A stretch of 64,000 nucleotides of DNA, from positions 54,739 to 118,738 of the forward strand of contig JAAWEH010000025.1 of NCBI GenBank assembly GCA_022794215.1. Direction: 5' to 3'. Position numbers and translations under genes: made by a program. This DNA comes from Oscillospiraceae bacterium. Lineage in GTDB: Bacteria; Bacillota; Clostridia; Oscillospirales; Oscillospiraceae. The notes beneath the pieces are model-generated. The model made no database searches and was not told the DNA's origin. It saw only the letters and a program-made list of their open reading frames with translations. Positions 42,843 through 51,464 of this stretch are shown in pieces; the first letter of the stretch is position 1; each line of letters begins with the position of its first letter.

Positions 42843-43802
42843 TCATTTTCCGGATAAAAGGGCCTCCAGCCGGGCTTTGTAGCGCTCTGCATGGAGCTTG
42901 GTGATCACCCGGGCCCTGGCCTTGGGCATCCGGGTGGGGATGGCCAGCTCCTCCTCCGGGTCGTAAAAGACCACCTGCCCATAGCAGGGATCCTGCCCCG
43001 TATGGCAGTAGCAGCCGCACTCCTTGGCCTCCAGGATTACCTCCGGCCAGAGGGCCACCGCCATGGCCACCGCGTCAGGCAGATCCACCATATGCCGGCC
43101 GTTGCGCAGGTTATATTCCAGCAGGGCACGGTTGCAGTCCACCGCGAATTTCCCGATGGTTCCCGAGGCGGCGATGCGCTCCATGTCCCCCTGGTTCCAG
43201 GCCGCTTCCCAGGCCGCGGTGCCCAGACTCACGTCCGCGCCGATGATGGTGAGGGGAATTCCGCTCTCCACCAGCACCCGGTAGCTGCCCGGATCCGCGT
43301 ATACGTTGAACTCGGCCACCGGGGTGGTGTTTCCCCGGCCAAAGCCGGCGGTGCCCATGGACCAGATGTGCTTCAGGCCCGCCATGGCCTCCCGATCCCG
43401 GAGGATGGCGGCGGCCACGTTGGTGGCCGGACCCAGCATGACAAGTTCCAGCTCCCCGGGATACTTCCTCACCTGCTCCAGCAGGAAATCCACCCCGTGG
43501 ACGCCGGCGGACTCCCCGGAGGGATGGATCAGATCCAGGTCTCCCATACCGTCGTCCCCGTGGACGTTCTCCGCCGTCACCGGCGCTCCGTACATGGGCT
43601 GATCCAGGCCTGGGCAGACCGGCAGGGTGCTGCCGCCGCAGACCTCCAGGGTCATCAGGGCGTTCCGGGTGGCCTGCTCAAGACGGACATTGCCGCTGAC
43701 GGTGGTTAGGCCCAGCACCTCCGCCTCCGTGGAAAGGACTGCCATCATCAAAGCTACTGCGTCATCGGATCCGGTGTCTGTGTCGATGATAAATTTCCGC
43801 AT
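42843..43802 (-). CDS. Inosine/uridine-preferring nucleoside hydrolase
   Basis: 319 residues. The N-terminal FIIDTDTGSDDAVAL is the Asp-rich calcium site of nucleoside hydrolases (DxDxxxDD), with GPATNVAAAILRD, a mid-protein EFNVYADPGSY and the C-terminal DLPDAVAMAVAL also typical. It splits nucleosides to ribose and base. ATG at 43802; a promoter lies just upstream and the gene is divergent from a Crp/Fnr-type regulator. Confidence 0.92.
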   Translation of the reverse strand: MRKFIIDTDTGSDDAVALMMAVLSTEAEVLGLTTVSGNVRLEQATRNALMTLEVCGGSTLPVCPGLDQPMYGAPVTAENVHGDDGMGDLDLIHPSGESAGVHGVDFLLEQVRKYPGELELVMLGPATNVAAAILRDREAMAGLKHIWSMGTAGFGRGNTTPVAEFNVYADPGSYRVLVESGIPLTIIGADVSLGTAAWEAAWNQGDMERIAASGTIGKFAVDCNRALLEYNLRNGRHMVDLPDAVAMAVALWPEVILEAKECGCYCHTGQDPCYGQVVFYDPEEELAIPTRMPKARARVITKLHAERYKARLEALLSGK

Positions 43803-43834
43803 TGCTGCCGCCTCCTTTGTGGGGTTGTGGCTAT

Positions 43835-43863
43835 AATGTACCCCTCTGCCCCTTCAAAGGCAA
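43835..43863 (-). promoter_or_regulatory. Promoter of the nucleoside hydrolase
   Basis: -35 TTGCCT (43858-43863), 17-base spacer, -10 TACATT (43835-43840). A palindrome GGTCA-AA-TGACC (43864-43875) abuts it and lies between the two divergent genes, a possible regulator site. Confidence 0.55.
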
Positions 43864-43891
43864 GGTCAAATGACCAAAGGAGGCCATTTTT

Positions 43892-44476
43892 ATGGATCTG
43901 ACCCATCTGCCCCAGGATATTTCGGCCCAGGAGCTCCACTTTTCCAAGGGTCAGCATATCCTTTCCGACCTGGAGGAAAACCGCTATTTCTTTATCCTGC
44001 TGGAGGGAGCCGCCGATGTGATGTATTACGGCCCTGACGGGGAAACCATGCGGATCTACCGCTATCTTCCGGTAGATTTTTTCGGGGAGATCGAGATGCT
44101 CACCGACCACCGCCAACCTATGCCCGTCATAGCCGCCCGGGACAGCCGGGTGCTGCGGATCCCTCACCGGGAGGTTCTATCTTGGATGGAGCGGGATTTT
44201 CAGCTCTCCCGCCACATTTTAGAGCGGATGTGTGAAAAGCTGCTGTTCAGCGTCACCGGCCGCACCCAGACCCGGTATCTCACACAGCGCCAGCGGTACC
44301 TTTTGGCCATGGAGTCCTATTGGAAGGACGGCACCCTGGATACCCTCACCAAGGAGGCGCTCTGTCAGGAGCTGAGCGTTCCCTTGCGGAGCCTGAACCG
44401 CATCGTGGCACAGTGCTCAGACCAATTTGTCTTTGAAAACGGCCGCTTCCATTCCCTGCGGCAGTTCAATCCGTAA
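43892..44476 (+). CDS. Crp/Fnr family transcriptional regulator
   Basis: 194 residues: an N-terminal cyclic-nucleotide-binding-type beta-barrel (FILLEGAADVMYYGPDGETM, YLPVDFFGEIEML) and a C-terminal winged helix (TLTKEALCQELSVPLRSLNR). No Fe-S cysteines are seen, so not an Fnr-type oxygen sensor. The ligand is unknown. AAAGGAGG precedes the ATG. It may regulate the divergent nucleoside hydrolase. Confidence 0.88.
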   Translation: MDLTHLPQDISAQELHFSKGQHILSDLEENRYFFILLEGAADVMYYGPDGETMRIYRYLPVDFFGEIEMLTDHRQPMPVIAARDSRVLRIPHREVLSWMERDFQLSRHILERMCEKLLFSVTGRTQTRYLTQRQRYLLAMESYWKDGTLDTLTKEALCQELSVPLRSLNRIVAQCSDQFVFENGRFHSLRQFNP

Positions 44477-44481
44477 TAACA

Positions 44482-44517
44482 GGGGGCCTTTGCCAAGCAA
44501 AGGCCCCCTCTTTTTTC
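44482..44517. terminator. Bidirectional terminator
   Basis: GGGGGCCTTTGC stem, CAA loop, followed by CTTTTTT; between convergent genes. Confidence 0.92.
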
Positions 44518-45496
44518 AGCCTTCCAGCGCCTTGTGCAGCCGCTCCCGGTACTCCTCCACCGCCCAATCCGGGGCGGTAAGCTCCACCTGCTCCCCCAGG
44601 CCGAAGAGCCAGCCGTAGAACTGGGGGGACACCACCGCCTCCACCGTGAGGGTAAAATGCCCGGGGCCGTCGGGGATCAGCATGGCCTCCTGGCCAAAGC
44701 GATCCAGCATCACGTTGACAAACCGGTTTTCACACCGCAGACGCACCTTAGCCTCCCGGCCGGAGAACATATGGAAATGCTTCCGGCCGTATTCGGCCAG
44801 GTCAAAGCTTTTGCAGCTTTCATCCCCCTCCCGGGGAAGGCCGGTGATGATCAACTCTGCGGTCTTATCCACCCGGTAGTGGCGCAGCTCCAGCTCTCCG
44901 TGATCCCAGCCCACCAGGTAATAGTTTTCGTCGCTCCAAATCAGGCCGTAGGGGGAAACCGTATACCGCTTCCCCTCCCGGCGAAAGACTTTTTCCTTGG
45001 CCACATTATAATCAAAGTACCGGAAGCTCACCGCCCGTCCTCCGGCGATGGCGGTGTGGAGCTTGTCAATGGCGTAGTAGACGCTCTCGTTTTCCGTCTT
45101 GACCCGCCGATCCACATAGACCTGCCGCCGGAGCTGGCGGGCCTGGTGCTCACTGGTAAGGCCCTCCAATTTTCCGATCAGAGCCTGGCTCTTTTTTCGG
45201 CTGATGAACCGGGAGGACTGAACCGCATCCACCAGCAGCTTCAGTTCCGGCAGTTCAAACTCCCGCGCTCCAATGAACCAGCCCCCCGCCTTTCCCTTGC
45301 GCAGCTGCACATCCAGGCCAAAGTCCCGGAGGGTCTCCATGTCGGTATAAATGCTCTTTCGCTCCGCCGGGATGCCCTCCCGCTCCAGGGCCTGGATCAG
45401 AGCCGGGGTGGAGATGGGGTGATCCTCATCCCCTTTTTTCAGAAGCTGCCGGGCCAAAACCAGCAGCTTGACCTTTTGATTGCTCTTTTTTGCCAC
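44516..45496 (-). CDS. WYL-domain transcriptional regulator
   Basis: 326 residues: N-terminal winged helix (LVLARQLLKKGDEDHPISTP), the WYL domain around residues 135-225 with the SFRYFDYNVAKEKVFRREGKR, SPYGLIWSDENYYLVGWDH and RHYRVDKTAELIITG segments, and a WCX-like C-terminus. WYL proteins bind nucleic acid or a ligand and can be activators or repressors. No defence or phage genes lie nearby, so it is likely a regulator of metabolism or stress. ATG at 45496; RBS GGAGG. Confidence 0.92.
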   Translation of the reverse strand: MAKKSNQKVKLLVLARQLLKKGDEDHPISTPALIQALEREGIPAERKSIYTDMETLRDFGLDVQLRKGKAGGWFIGAREFELPELKLLVDAVQSSRFISRKKSQALIGKLEGLTSEHQARQLRRQVYVDRRVKTENESVYYAIDKLHTAIAGGRAVSFRYFDYNVAKEKVFRREGKRYTVSPYGLIWSDENYYLVGWDHGELELRHYRVDKTAELIITGLPREGDESCKSFDLAEYGRKHFHMFSGREAKVRLRCENRFVNVMLDRFGQEAMLIPDGPGHFTLTVEAVVSPQFYGWLFGLGEQVELTAPDWAVEEYRERLHKALEG

Positions 45497-45611
45497 TTTA
45501 AGGGCACCTCCTTTTCCATCTCCAAAGATAGCAGTATTACTGTCCTATTATTGGGACTATACCATTTTTTCCCCTGCTTTTCAAGAAAATTTTTCCTGGG
45601 AAAGACCGTAC

Positions 45612-45640
45612 TTGACAACTTTCCCCAGTCGTGATAACAT
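45612..45640 (+). promoter_or_regulatory. Sigma-A promoter of the lysine riboswitch transcript
   Basis: -35 TTGACA (45612-45617), 17-base spacer, -10 TAACAT (45635-45640). Confidence 0.8.
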
Positions 45641-45651
45641 AACAAAATAAT

Positions 45652-45819
45652 CAACCTGATAGAGGCGCGGGTTTCATCAGTACCCTCCCCCATGGCCAGG
45701 CAGCCGGCGGAGGGGAAAGGGAAAACCGCCGAGGAAGGCAACGGTGCCTGCCGCTGTTCTTCCGGGCCGTCGGGGAATACCCGCCGGACTGTCACAGTTT
45801 TGTGGAGCGCTATCCGGGT
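45652..45819 (+). promoter_or_regulatory. Lysine riboswitch (L-box) aptamer
   Basis: The 5' strand GATAGAGGCGC and TTTCATCAGTA, the internal GGGGAAAGG and CCGCCGAGGAAG, and the 3' part ACTGTCACAG with GTGGAGCGCTATC follow the L-box consensus in order. P1 pairs GATAG (45658-45662) with CTATC (45810-45814). A rho-independent terminator follows about 60 bases later, so lysine should promote premature termination. Downstream is the murein-peptide recycling operon. Confidence 0.93.
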
Positions 45820-45874
45820 CTGCTGAGTTGTAAAGGCATTCAAAATGCAATTACTGCCACCTCATCTTTCCTTA

Positions 45875-45908
45875 CGGGCGTCCTTCACAAAGGGACGCCC
45901 GTTTTTTT
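45875..45908 (+). terminator. Riboswitch expression-platform terminator
   Basis: GGGCGTCC (45876-45883) pairs with GGGACGCCC (45892-45900) over an 8-base loop, followed by seven T's. I could not identify the alternative antiterminator pairing with confidence. Confidence 0.88.
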
Positions 45909-45983
45909 GCAAGATTCGCTTTCGCTTCTGTCGTGGGTTCACTTGTGTATTTAGCTGAAATTCCCGTCAAATCCCGCTTTTCC

Positions 45984-46012
45984 TTTACAAGCGCGCTCAA
46001 GTATGATAAACT
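45984..46012 (+). promoter_or_regulatory. Second promoter between riboswitch and epimerase gene
   Basis: -35 TTTACA (45984-45989), 17-base spacer, -10 TAAACT (46007-46012), 76 bases before the epimerase start. If active, it would give expression independent of the riboswitch. Confidence 0.5.
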
Positions 46013-46087
46013 ATTTTTAATTGATTTGGCGGCAAATTTGAAATTACGTCTTTCGAAAGTTTCATAATTTGTCAGGAGGTGTTGTTG

Positions 46088-47170
46088 GTGAAGATCACTG
46101 CCGTTCAAGTGGGGAATCTGTCCCTCCCCCTGGCCCACCCTTTCAAAACCGCCCTGCGAACCGTAGAGCGGCTGGAGGATATCGTGGTTCGGGTGGTTGG
46201 GGAAAACGGTCTGGAGGGATACGGCGAGGCGCCTCCCACCGCTGTTATCACCGGGGACACCAGAGGTTCGATCCTTTGTGCTATCCAGGACTTCATTGCC
46301 CCCGCCATTGTGGGGATGGATCTGGACGATCTTCCCGAGGTGATGGAAAAGCTCAATTCCTGTCTGGTTCATAACACCACCCCCAAGGCCGCCGTGGACA
46401 TGGCCCTTTATGACCTGTGGGCCAAGAGCCAGGGCAAACCTCTTTACCAGCTTTTGGGGAACGCCAAGCAGAGCTTTGAAACCGACATCACCATCTCGGT
46501 AAACCCGGTGGAGGAGATGGTGAAGGACAGCCTGGAGGCTGTCGGCCGGGGGTTTACCACCCTAAAAATCAAGGTGGGCAAGGAAGGAACCGCCGACGTG
46601 CAGCGCATCGCCGCCATCCGTCAGGCCGTGGGCCCCGGCATCAAGCTCCGGGTGGACGCCAACCAGGGTTGGAGCGCCGCTCAATCCGTGGCCATCATCA
46701 AAACCATGGAGGACAAGGGGCTCTGCATCGAGCTGGTGGAACAGCCGGTGGGGGCCCTGGACATTGCGGGACTCAAGTATGTCACCGGGCAGGTAGACAC
46801 CCCCATTCTGGCCGACGAGGCAGTCTTCTCCCCCATGGATGCGGCCAACCTCATTGCCATTCACGCCGCCGACTATATCAACATTAAGCTGATGAAAACC
46901 GGCGGCATCTGGAACGCTTTGAAGATCTGCGAACTGGCCAAACAGCACGGGGTAAAGTGCATGATCGGCTGTATGCTGGAAAGTCAGGTATCGGTGGCCG
47001 CCGCCGCTCACCTGTGCGCCGCCCAGGACATTATTACCATGGCAGACCTGGACGGGCCCTCCCTCTGCGCCTCGGAGCCCTTCCCCGGTGGGCCCATCTT
47101 CGACGGGGCCACCATCTCCATGAGTTCTGATCCCGGCATCGGAGTGCAGTTCTCCACCGACTGGCAGTGA
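46088..47170 (+). CDS. L-Ala-D/L-Glu epimerase (dipeptide epimerase, enolase superfamily)
   Basis: 360 residues. Enolase-superfamily residues are visible: KIK (Lys160, Lys162), Asp190 in RVDANQGW, Glu218 in LVEQP, Asp243 in LADEAV and Lys267 in INIKLMK. This is the pattern of YkfB/YcjG, which epimerises L-Ala-D-Glu from murein peptides to L-Ala-L-Glu. The GTG at 46088 is eight bases after AGGAGG and fits the family start (KITAVQVG). First gene of the peptide uptake and recycling operon. Confidence 0.92.
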   Translation: MKITAVQVGNLSLPLAHPFKTALRTVERLEDIVVRVVGENGLEGYGEAPPTAVITGDTRGSILCAIQDFIAPAIVGMDLDDLPEVMEKLNSCLVHNTTPKAAVDMALYDLWAKSQGKPLYQLLGNAKQSFETDITISVNPVEEMVKDSLEAVGRGFTTLKIKVGKEGTADVQRIAAIRQAVGPGIKLRVDANQGWSAAQSVAIIKTMEDKGLCIELVEQPVGALDIAGLKYVTGQVDTPILADEAVFSPMDAANLIAIHAADYINIKLMKTGGIWNALKICELAKQHGVKCMIGCMLESQVSVAAAAHLCAAQDIITMADLDGPSLCASEPFPGGPIFDGATISMSSDPGIGVQFSTDWQ

Positions 47171-47282
47171 TCCCCACCGGCTGTTCGTCAGCTTTTCTCT
47201 TCATTTTGTATCGTTTCCGCCCCCTGGGCGGGTATGATAGGGGCCCGGCGCCCCACTCTAACGGAAGGAAGGATAGAAAACC

Positions 47283-49265
47283 ATGAATCTTACCAAACGA
47301 CTGACCGCCTTGTCCCTGGCTGCCGCCCTCACCCTGGGTCTGGCTGCCTGCGGCGGGAAGCAGAACCCCAATCCCGCCGCCAGCGGCGACCCCGGCGTCG
47401 TCACCCCCTCTGCGGAGGGCGCCACCTACCGCCAGCTCTACTCCAGCGAGGTGGAGACCATGAACTACCTGACCACCACCACCTTTGAGAACCTGCGCAT
47501 CCCCGCCAATGTGGTGGACACCCTCATCGAGTACGACCGCTACGGCGTGGTTCAGCCCTCCCTGGCCGAGAGCTGGGAGACCAACGAGGACTCCAGCGAG
47601 TGGACTTTCCACATCCGCAAGGGCGTGAAGTGGGTGGACAAGACCGGCAACCAGGTGGCCGAGGTCAAGGCCCAGGACTGGGTGGACGCGGCCTACTACA
47701 TCCTGGACGCCGCCAACGACTCCGGCAGCGAGTACAACTGGGATGTGGCCCAGGTGACCAACGCCCACAACTACTATGAGTATACCGCCTATCTGATGGC
47801 TCTGGAGACCGCCACCGACGGCACTGACGAGAACGGCAACCCCGCCAAGCTGGACGAGGACGGGGAAGTCATCAAGGAAGTGGCCCCCGTGGCCAAGGAG
47901 GACATCGGCGTGAAGGCCACCGACGACTACACCCTGGTCTTTACCCTGGACGCCCCCTGCCCCTACTTCCTGTCCATGCTGTGCTGGAGCGCCTTTATGC
48001 CCGTCAACGGCGAGTTCCTGGAGGCCCACAAGGACACCTTCGGCATCGACAATGATAACCTGCTGTACTGCGGCGCCTACATTCTCTCCGATTTCCAGCC
48101 CCAGGTTCAGCAGGTGCTGACCAAGAACCCCACATACTGGGACAAGGACAACATCTTCATCGACACCATTCAGCGCACCTACAACGCTGAGGCCAACACC
48201 CTGGGCACCACCATGTTCCTCCAGGGCGAGGTGGACGAGGCCGAGATCAGCGCCAACCTGCTCAGCAGCCTCATGTCCTCCTACTCTGACCAGATCCACT
48301 CCAGCCGGCCCGACCCCTCCTATTCCTACTGGTATCTGTTCAACTTCGATCCCAACTTCGACGCGCAGTACGAGCCGGAAAACTGGAAGCTGGCGGTGAA
48401 CAACGAAAACTTCCGCCTGTCTATCATGTACGGTCTTGACCGGGTCAACGCCCTCCAGGTCTATAACCCCGAGGATCCCGAGTCCGAGCTGAGCAACACC
48501 ATCACCCCCCTGTCCTTCGCCTCCGCCAGCAAGGATTACGCCGATTACGGCGGGCTGGACAAGTACACCAACGGCGACATCTTTGACACCGCCAAAGCTC
48601 TGGAGTACAAGGAGAAGGCCATAAGTGAGCTCACTGCCGCCGGCGCCACCTTCCCCGTGAAGGTCTATGTGCGGTATAACCCCTCCACCAACAACTGGGC
48701 CGACGAGTGCCAGCTGGTGGAGCAGCAGCTGGAGAACGCTCTGGGCGCCGACTACATCGACGTTATCGTGGAGGCCGGCCCCGACACCGGGTTCCTGGGC
48801 GCCATCCGCCGCACCGGTAACTACGGCCTGATGAAGTGCAACTGGGGCGCTGACTTTGCCGACGCTTCCGCCTTCATCGTGGATCCCTTCAAGGAGGGCT
48901 CCTCCTACAGCTTCATCTTTAAGAGCGAGGACGCCCAGACCAAGGCCTACTATCAGGAGTACCTGGATCTGGTGGCCGCCGCTCTGAAGATCACCGGCGA
49001 CGAGGAGGCCCGCTACGAGACCTTTGCCCAGGCCGAGGCCATCCTGCTGGATCACGGCTTCGCCATCCCCATGCACACCAGCTCCAAGAGCTACAGCTTC
49101 TCCCTTCTGAATCCCTTTGAGGGCCCCTACGCCGCCTTCGGCTTTGCCAACTACCGGTTCAAGGGCCAGCACCTGCTGGAGAAGTCCATGGGCATGGAGG
49201 AGTTCCACGCCGCCTATGAGCAGTGGCTCACCGAGCGCGACGCCGCTGTTGCCGATGCAAAATAA
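47283..49265 (+). CDS. Oligopeptide-type ABC transporter substrate-binding lipoprotein
   Basis: 660 residues, SBP_bac_5 family. A lipoprotein signal (lipobox LAAC, Cys near residue 22) precedes NVVDTLIEYDRYGVVQPSLAESWETNEDSSEWTF-type segments that are the hallmark of peptide-binding proteins (shown here only in part: LIEYDRYG, SLAESWE, IRKGVKW). It would capture murein or dietary peptides for the downstream permeases. Larger than many OppA proteins (typically ~540 residues). A large hairpin region follows the stop. Confidence 0.9.
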   Translation: MNLTKRLTALSLAAALTLGLAACGGKQNPNPAASGDPGVVTPSAEGATYRQLYSSEVETMNYLTTTTFENLRIPANVVDTLIEYDRYGVVQPSLAESWETNEDSSEWTFHIRKGVKWVDKTGNQVAEVKAQDWVDAAYYILDAANDSGSEYNWDVAQVTNAHNYYEYTAYLMALETATDGTDENGNPAKLDEDGEVIKEVAPVAKEDIGVKATDDYTLVFTLDAPCPYFLSMLCWSAFMPVNGEFLEAHKDTFGIDNDNLLYCGAYILSDFQPQVQQVLTKNPTYWDKDNIFIDTIQRTYNAEANTLGTTMFLQGEVDEAEISANLLSSLMSSYSDQIHSSRPDPSYSYWYLFNFDPNFDAQYEPENWKLAVNNENFRLSIMYGLDRVNALQVYNPEDPESELSNTITPLSFASASKDYADYGGLDKYTNGDIFDTAKALEYKEKAISELTAAGATFPVKVYVRYNPSTNNWADECQLVEQQLENALGADYIDVIVEAGPDTGFLGAIRRTGNYGLMKCNWGADFADASAFIVDPFKEGSSYSFIFKSEDAQTKAYYQEYLDLVAAALKITGDEEARYETFAQAEAILLDHGFAIPMHTSSKSYSFSLLNPFEGPYAAFGFANYRFKGQHLLEKSMGMEEFHAAYEQWLTERDAAVADAK

Positions 49266-49282
49266 GAACAACCTGAGCTTAA

Positions 49283-49393
49283 CCCAAGCTTTCGGCAATA
49301 CCCCCAGGCTCCCCTTTTCGGGGGCCTGGGGCGTTGCCCTGTTGCGGAGCTTGGGCATCTGCGCCTCTGGACGGGCCTTAGAGACGCAGATGC
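49283..49393 (+). other. Nested stem-loops after the peptide-binding protein gene
   Basis: Outer arm CCCAAGCT (49283-49290) pairs with AGCTTGGG (49348-49355); inside it CCCCAGGC-CCCC pairs with GGGGGCCTGGGG (49302-49331), itself extended by GGCAA/TTGCC; a second hairpin pairs GCATCTGCG (49355-49363) with CGCAGATGC (49385-49393). No gene lies here and no long T-run follows. Confidence 0.75.
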
Positions 49394-49451
49394 CTGTGCT
49401 CTGCCTACCCCCATGGGTATCATTCGTCCGCTGCTAAGGAGGTCTTCCTAT

Positions 49452-50426
49452 ATGCCCAAATATATCGTAAAACGGATCCTGCGGTCTTTTCTCACCATGG
49501 CTATCGTCATCACGGTGGTCTTTTCCCTGCTGCGGCTTATGCCCATCGAGGGATACTTTGAGAACTACGACAAGCTCTCCCAGACCCAGATCGACCTGGG
49601 CCTGCAGAAGCTGGGTCTCACCGACCCTCTGCCCAAGCAGCTTTGGAACTTCGGCAAGCAGCTCCTCACCGGGGATCTGGGCACCTCCATCCGCTATCGG
49701 AAGGGGGTCTCTATCAACACCATCGTGGCGGAGAAGGCCCCTATCTCCCTTCAGCTGGGCCTTACCTCCCTGGCCATCGCCCTGGCCCTCGGCTTACCCT
49801 TGGGCATTCTCATGAGCCGCAGCACCCGCACCAAGTGGAAGATCGGGGATAAATTGGGCACGGTCTTTATCGTCATCATCCAGGCCGTCCCCGCCGCGGC
49901 CTACCACATCCTCATCCAGTTCGCCGGATCCCAGGGGGTCATCCACTTTGGCGACTGGGCCCTGAAGCTGCCCATGCTCTTCAAGGAAGGGGACTACCGG
50001 ACCTACATCCTGCCCATATTGTCCCTGGCCATCGGCAACATTGCCTACTACGCCATGTGGCTGCGCCGCTATATGGTGGACGAGGCCAACAAGGACTACA
50101 TCAAGCTGGCCCGGGCCAAGGGAGTTCCCGGGGGCCAGATCTCCCGGAAGCACGTCTTCCGCAACGCCATGGTGCCTCTGATCCAGTACATCCCCAACTC
50201 CATCCTGTTCACTCTGATGGGTTCCCTCTATGTGGAAAGCCTCTATTCCATCCCCGGCATGGGCGGGCTCCTTGTGGCCGTCATCAAGCGGCAGGACAAC
50301 ACCATGGTGCTGGCCCTGGTGGTCATCTACTCGGTGATCTCCATTCTGGGGCTGCTCTTCGGCGATCTGCTGATGGCCCTTCTGGATCCCCGGATCACCC
50401 TGTCCAGAAAGGAGGAGGCGAGATAA
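49452..50426 (+). CDS. Peptide ABC transporter permease (OppB/DppB type)
   Basis: 324 residues; the N-terminal KYIVKRILRSFLTMAIVITV and AEKAPISLQLGLTSLAIAL segments, and the conserved EAA loop DYIKLARAKGVPGGQISRKHVFRNAMVPLIQ are typical of OppB/DppB. ATG at 49452 with AAGGAGG. It shares one base with the stop of the next gene's start (TAATG). Confidence 0.93.
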   Translation: MPKYIVKRILRSFLTMAIVITVVFSLLRLMPIEGYFENYDKLSQTQIDLGLQKLGLTDPLPKQLWNFGKQLLTGDLGTSIRYRKGVSINTIVAEKAPISLQLGLTSLAIALALGLPLGILMSRSTRTKWKIGDKLGTVFIVIIQAVPAAAYHILIQFAGSQGVIHFGDWALKLPMLFKEGDYRTYILPILSLAIGNIAYYAMWLRRYMVDEANKDYIKLARAKGVPGGQISRKHVFRNAMVPLIQYIPNSILFTLMGSLYVESLYSIPGMGGLLVAVIKRQDNTMVLALVVIYSVISILGLLFGDLLMALLDPRITLSRKEEAR

Positions 50427-51451
50427 TGGCACGACATATTTTTCAATCTTTCCGAGATAAAAAAACGGAGGAGCTGGAGCACCAGCAGCCTTTCGCCCCT
50501 GACCGCTCCGGCATGAGTGAATCTGAGCTTTTCTCCTTCGCCCCCTTCAACCCCGACGCCTCGGAGCGGGGAGGGTACTCCAACTATTCCTACTGGGGAG
50601 CAACCCTGCGGGCCTTCTTCAAGAACAAGGTGGCGGTATTTTTCCTGCTGGTGCTGGTGTGCACCCTGGCCTTTACCTTTATCCAGCCCAATCTGCCCGG
50701 CCAGCGGGATCCCCTTCTCATCCACTATAACGAGAGCGGCCGAACCCTGGCCAACCTTCAGCCCGGAGAACAGGGCTTCCTCTTCGGCACCAACAATCTG
50801 GGGCAAGACATCTGGGCCCGGATCTGGGCCGGCACCCGGACTTCCCTGTTCATCGGCTTCACCGTGGCCTGCGTGGAGGCTCTCCTGGGCATTCTCATGG
50901 GCGTCCTCTGGGGCTATGTGCGGGCGTTGGACTTTTTCTTTACCGAGCTCTATAACGTCTTTGACAATATCCCCCAGACGCTGCTGCTCATCCTCATCTC
51001 CTATGTGCTGAACCCCGGGATATCCACCATCATCTTCGCCCTGTGTCTCACCGGCTGGCTGGGCATGGCCCGGTTCATACGCAACCAGATCATCATCATT
51101 CGGGATCGGGACTATAACCTGGCCTCCCGCTGTCTGGGCACTCCCACCAGAAGGATCATTTTCCGGAATCTGCTGCCCTACCTGGTCAGCGTCATCACCA
51201 TGCGGATGGCCCTGGCAATCCCCTCGGCCATCGGCAACGAGGTGTTTGTCACCTACATCGGCATCGGCCTTCCCATCAACATCCCCTCCCTGGGCAACCT
51301 GATCCAGGCGGGCCGGGAGCTGATGACCATCCCCGCTCTGCGTTACCAGCTCTATTTCCCGGTGGCAGTGCTGGCGGTCATTACCATCTCCTTCTATATC
51401 ATCGGCAATGCCCTTGCCGACGCCGCCGACCCGAAGAACCACGTGAACTAA
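50426..51451 (+). CDS. Peptide ABC transporter permease (OppC/DppC type)
   Basis: 341 residues. A ~60-residue N-terminal cytoplasmic tail, a first membrane span (VAVFFLLVLVCTLAFTFI), the GTNNLGQDIWARIWAGTRTSLFIGF entry motif (partly quoted) and the EAA loop DYNLASRCLGTPTRRIIFR are OppC-like. ATG overlaps the oppB-like stop by one base. It pairs with the preceding permease. Confidence 0.93.
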   Translation: MARHIFQSFRDKKTEELEHQQPFAPDRSGMSESELFSFAPFNPDASERGGYSNYSYWGATLRAFFKNKVAVFFLLVLVCTLAFTFIQPNLPGQRDPLLIHYNESGRTLANLQPGEQGFLFGTNNLGQDIWARIWAGTRTSLFIGFTVACVEALLGILMGVLWGYVRALDFFFTELYNVFDNIPQTLLLILISYVLNPGISTIIFALCLTGWLGMARFIRNQIIIIRDRDYNLASRCLGTPTRRIIFRNLLPYLVSVITMRMALAIPSAIGNEVFVTYIGIGLPINIPSLGNLIQAGRELMTIPALRYQLYFPVAVLAVITISFYIIGNALADAADPKNHVN

Positions 51452-51464
51452 GGAGGGGAACACC

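Noticed and set aside
43864..43875. GGTCA-AA-TGACC palindrome as a Crp/Fnr box
   Set aside because: The spacing and half-site do not fit the usual TTGA/TGTGA-N6 pattern; listed only as a possible regulator site in the promoter entry.
47034..49358. 774-codon minus-strand frame opposite the peptide-binding protein
   Set aside because: Low-complexity Gly/Val/His-rich shadow of the real lipoprotein gene.
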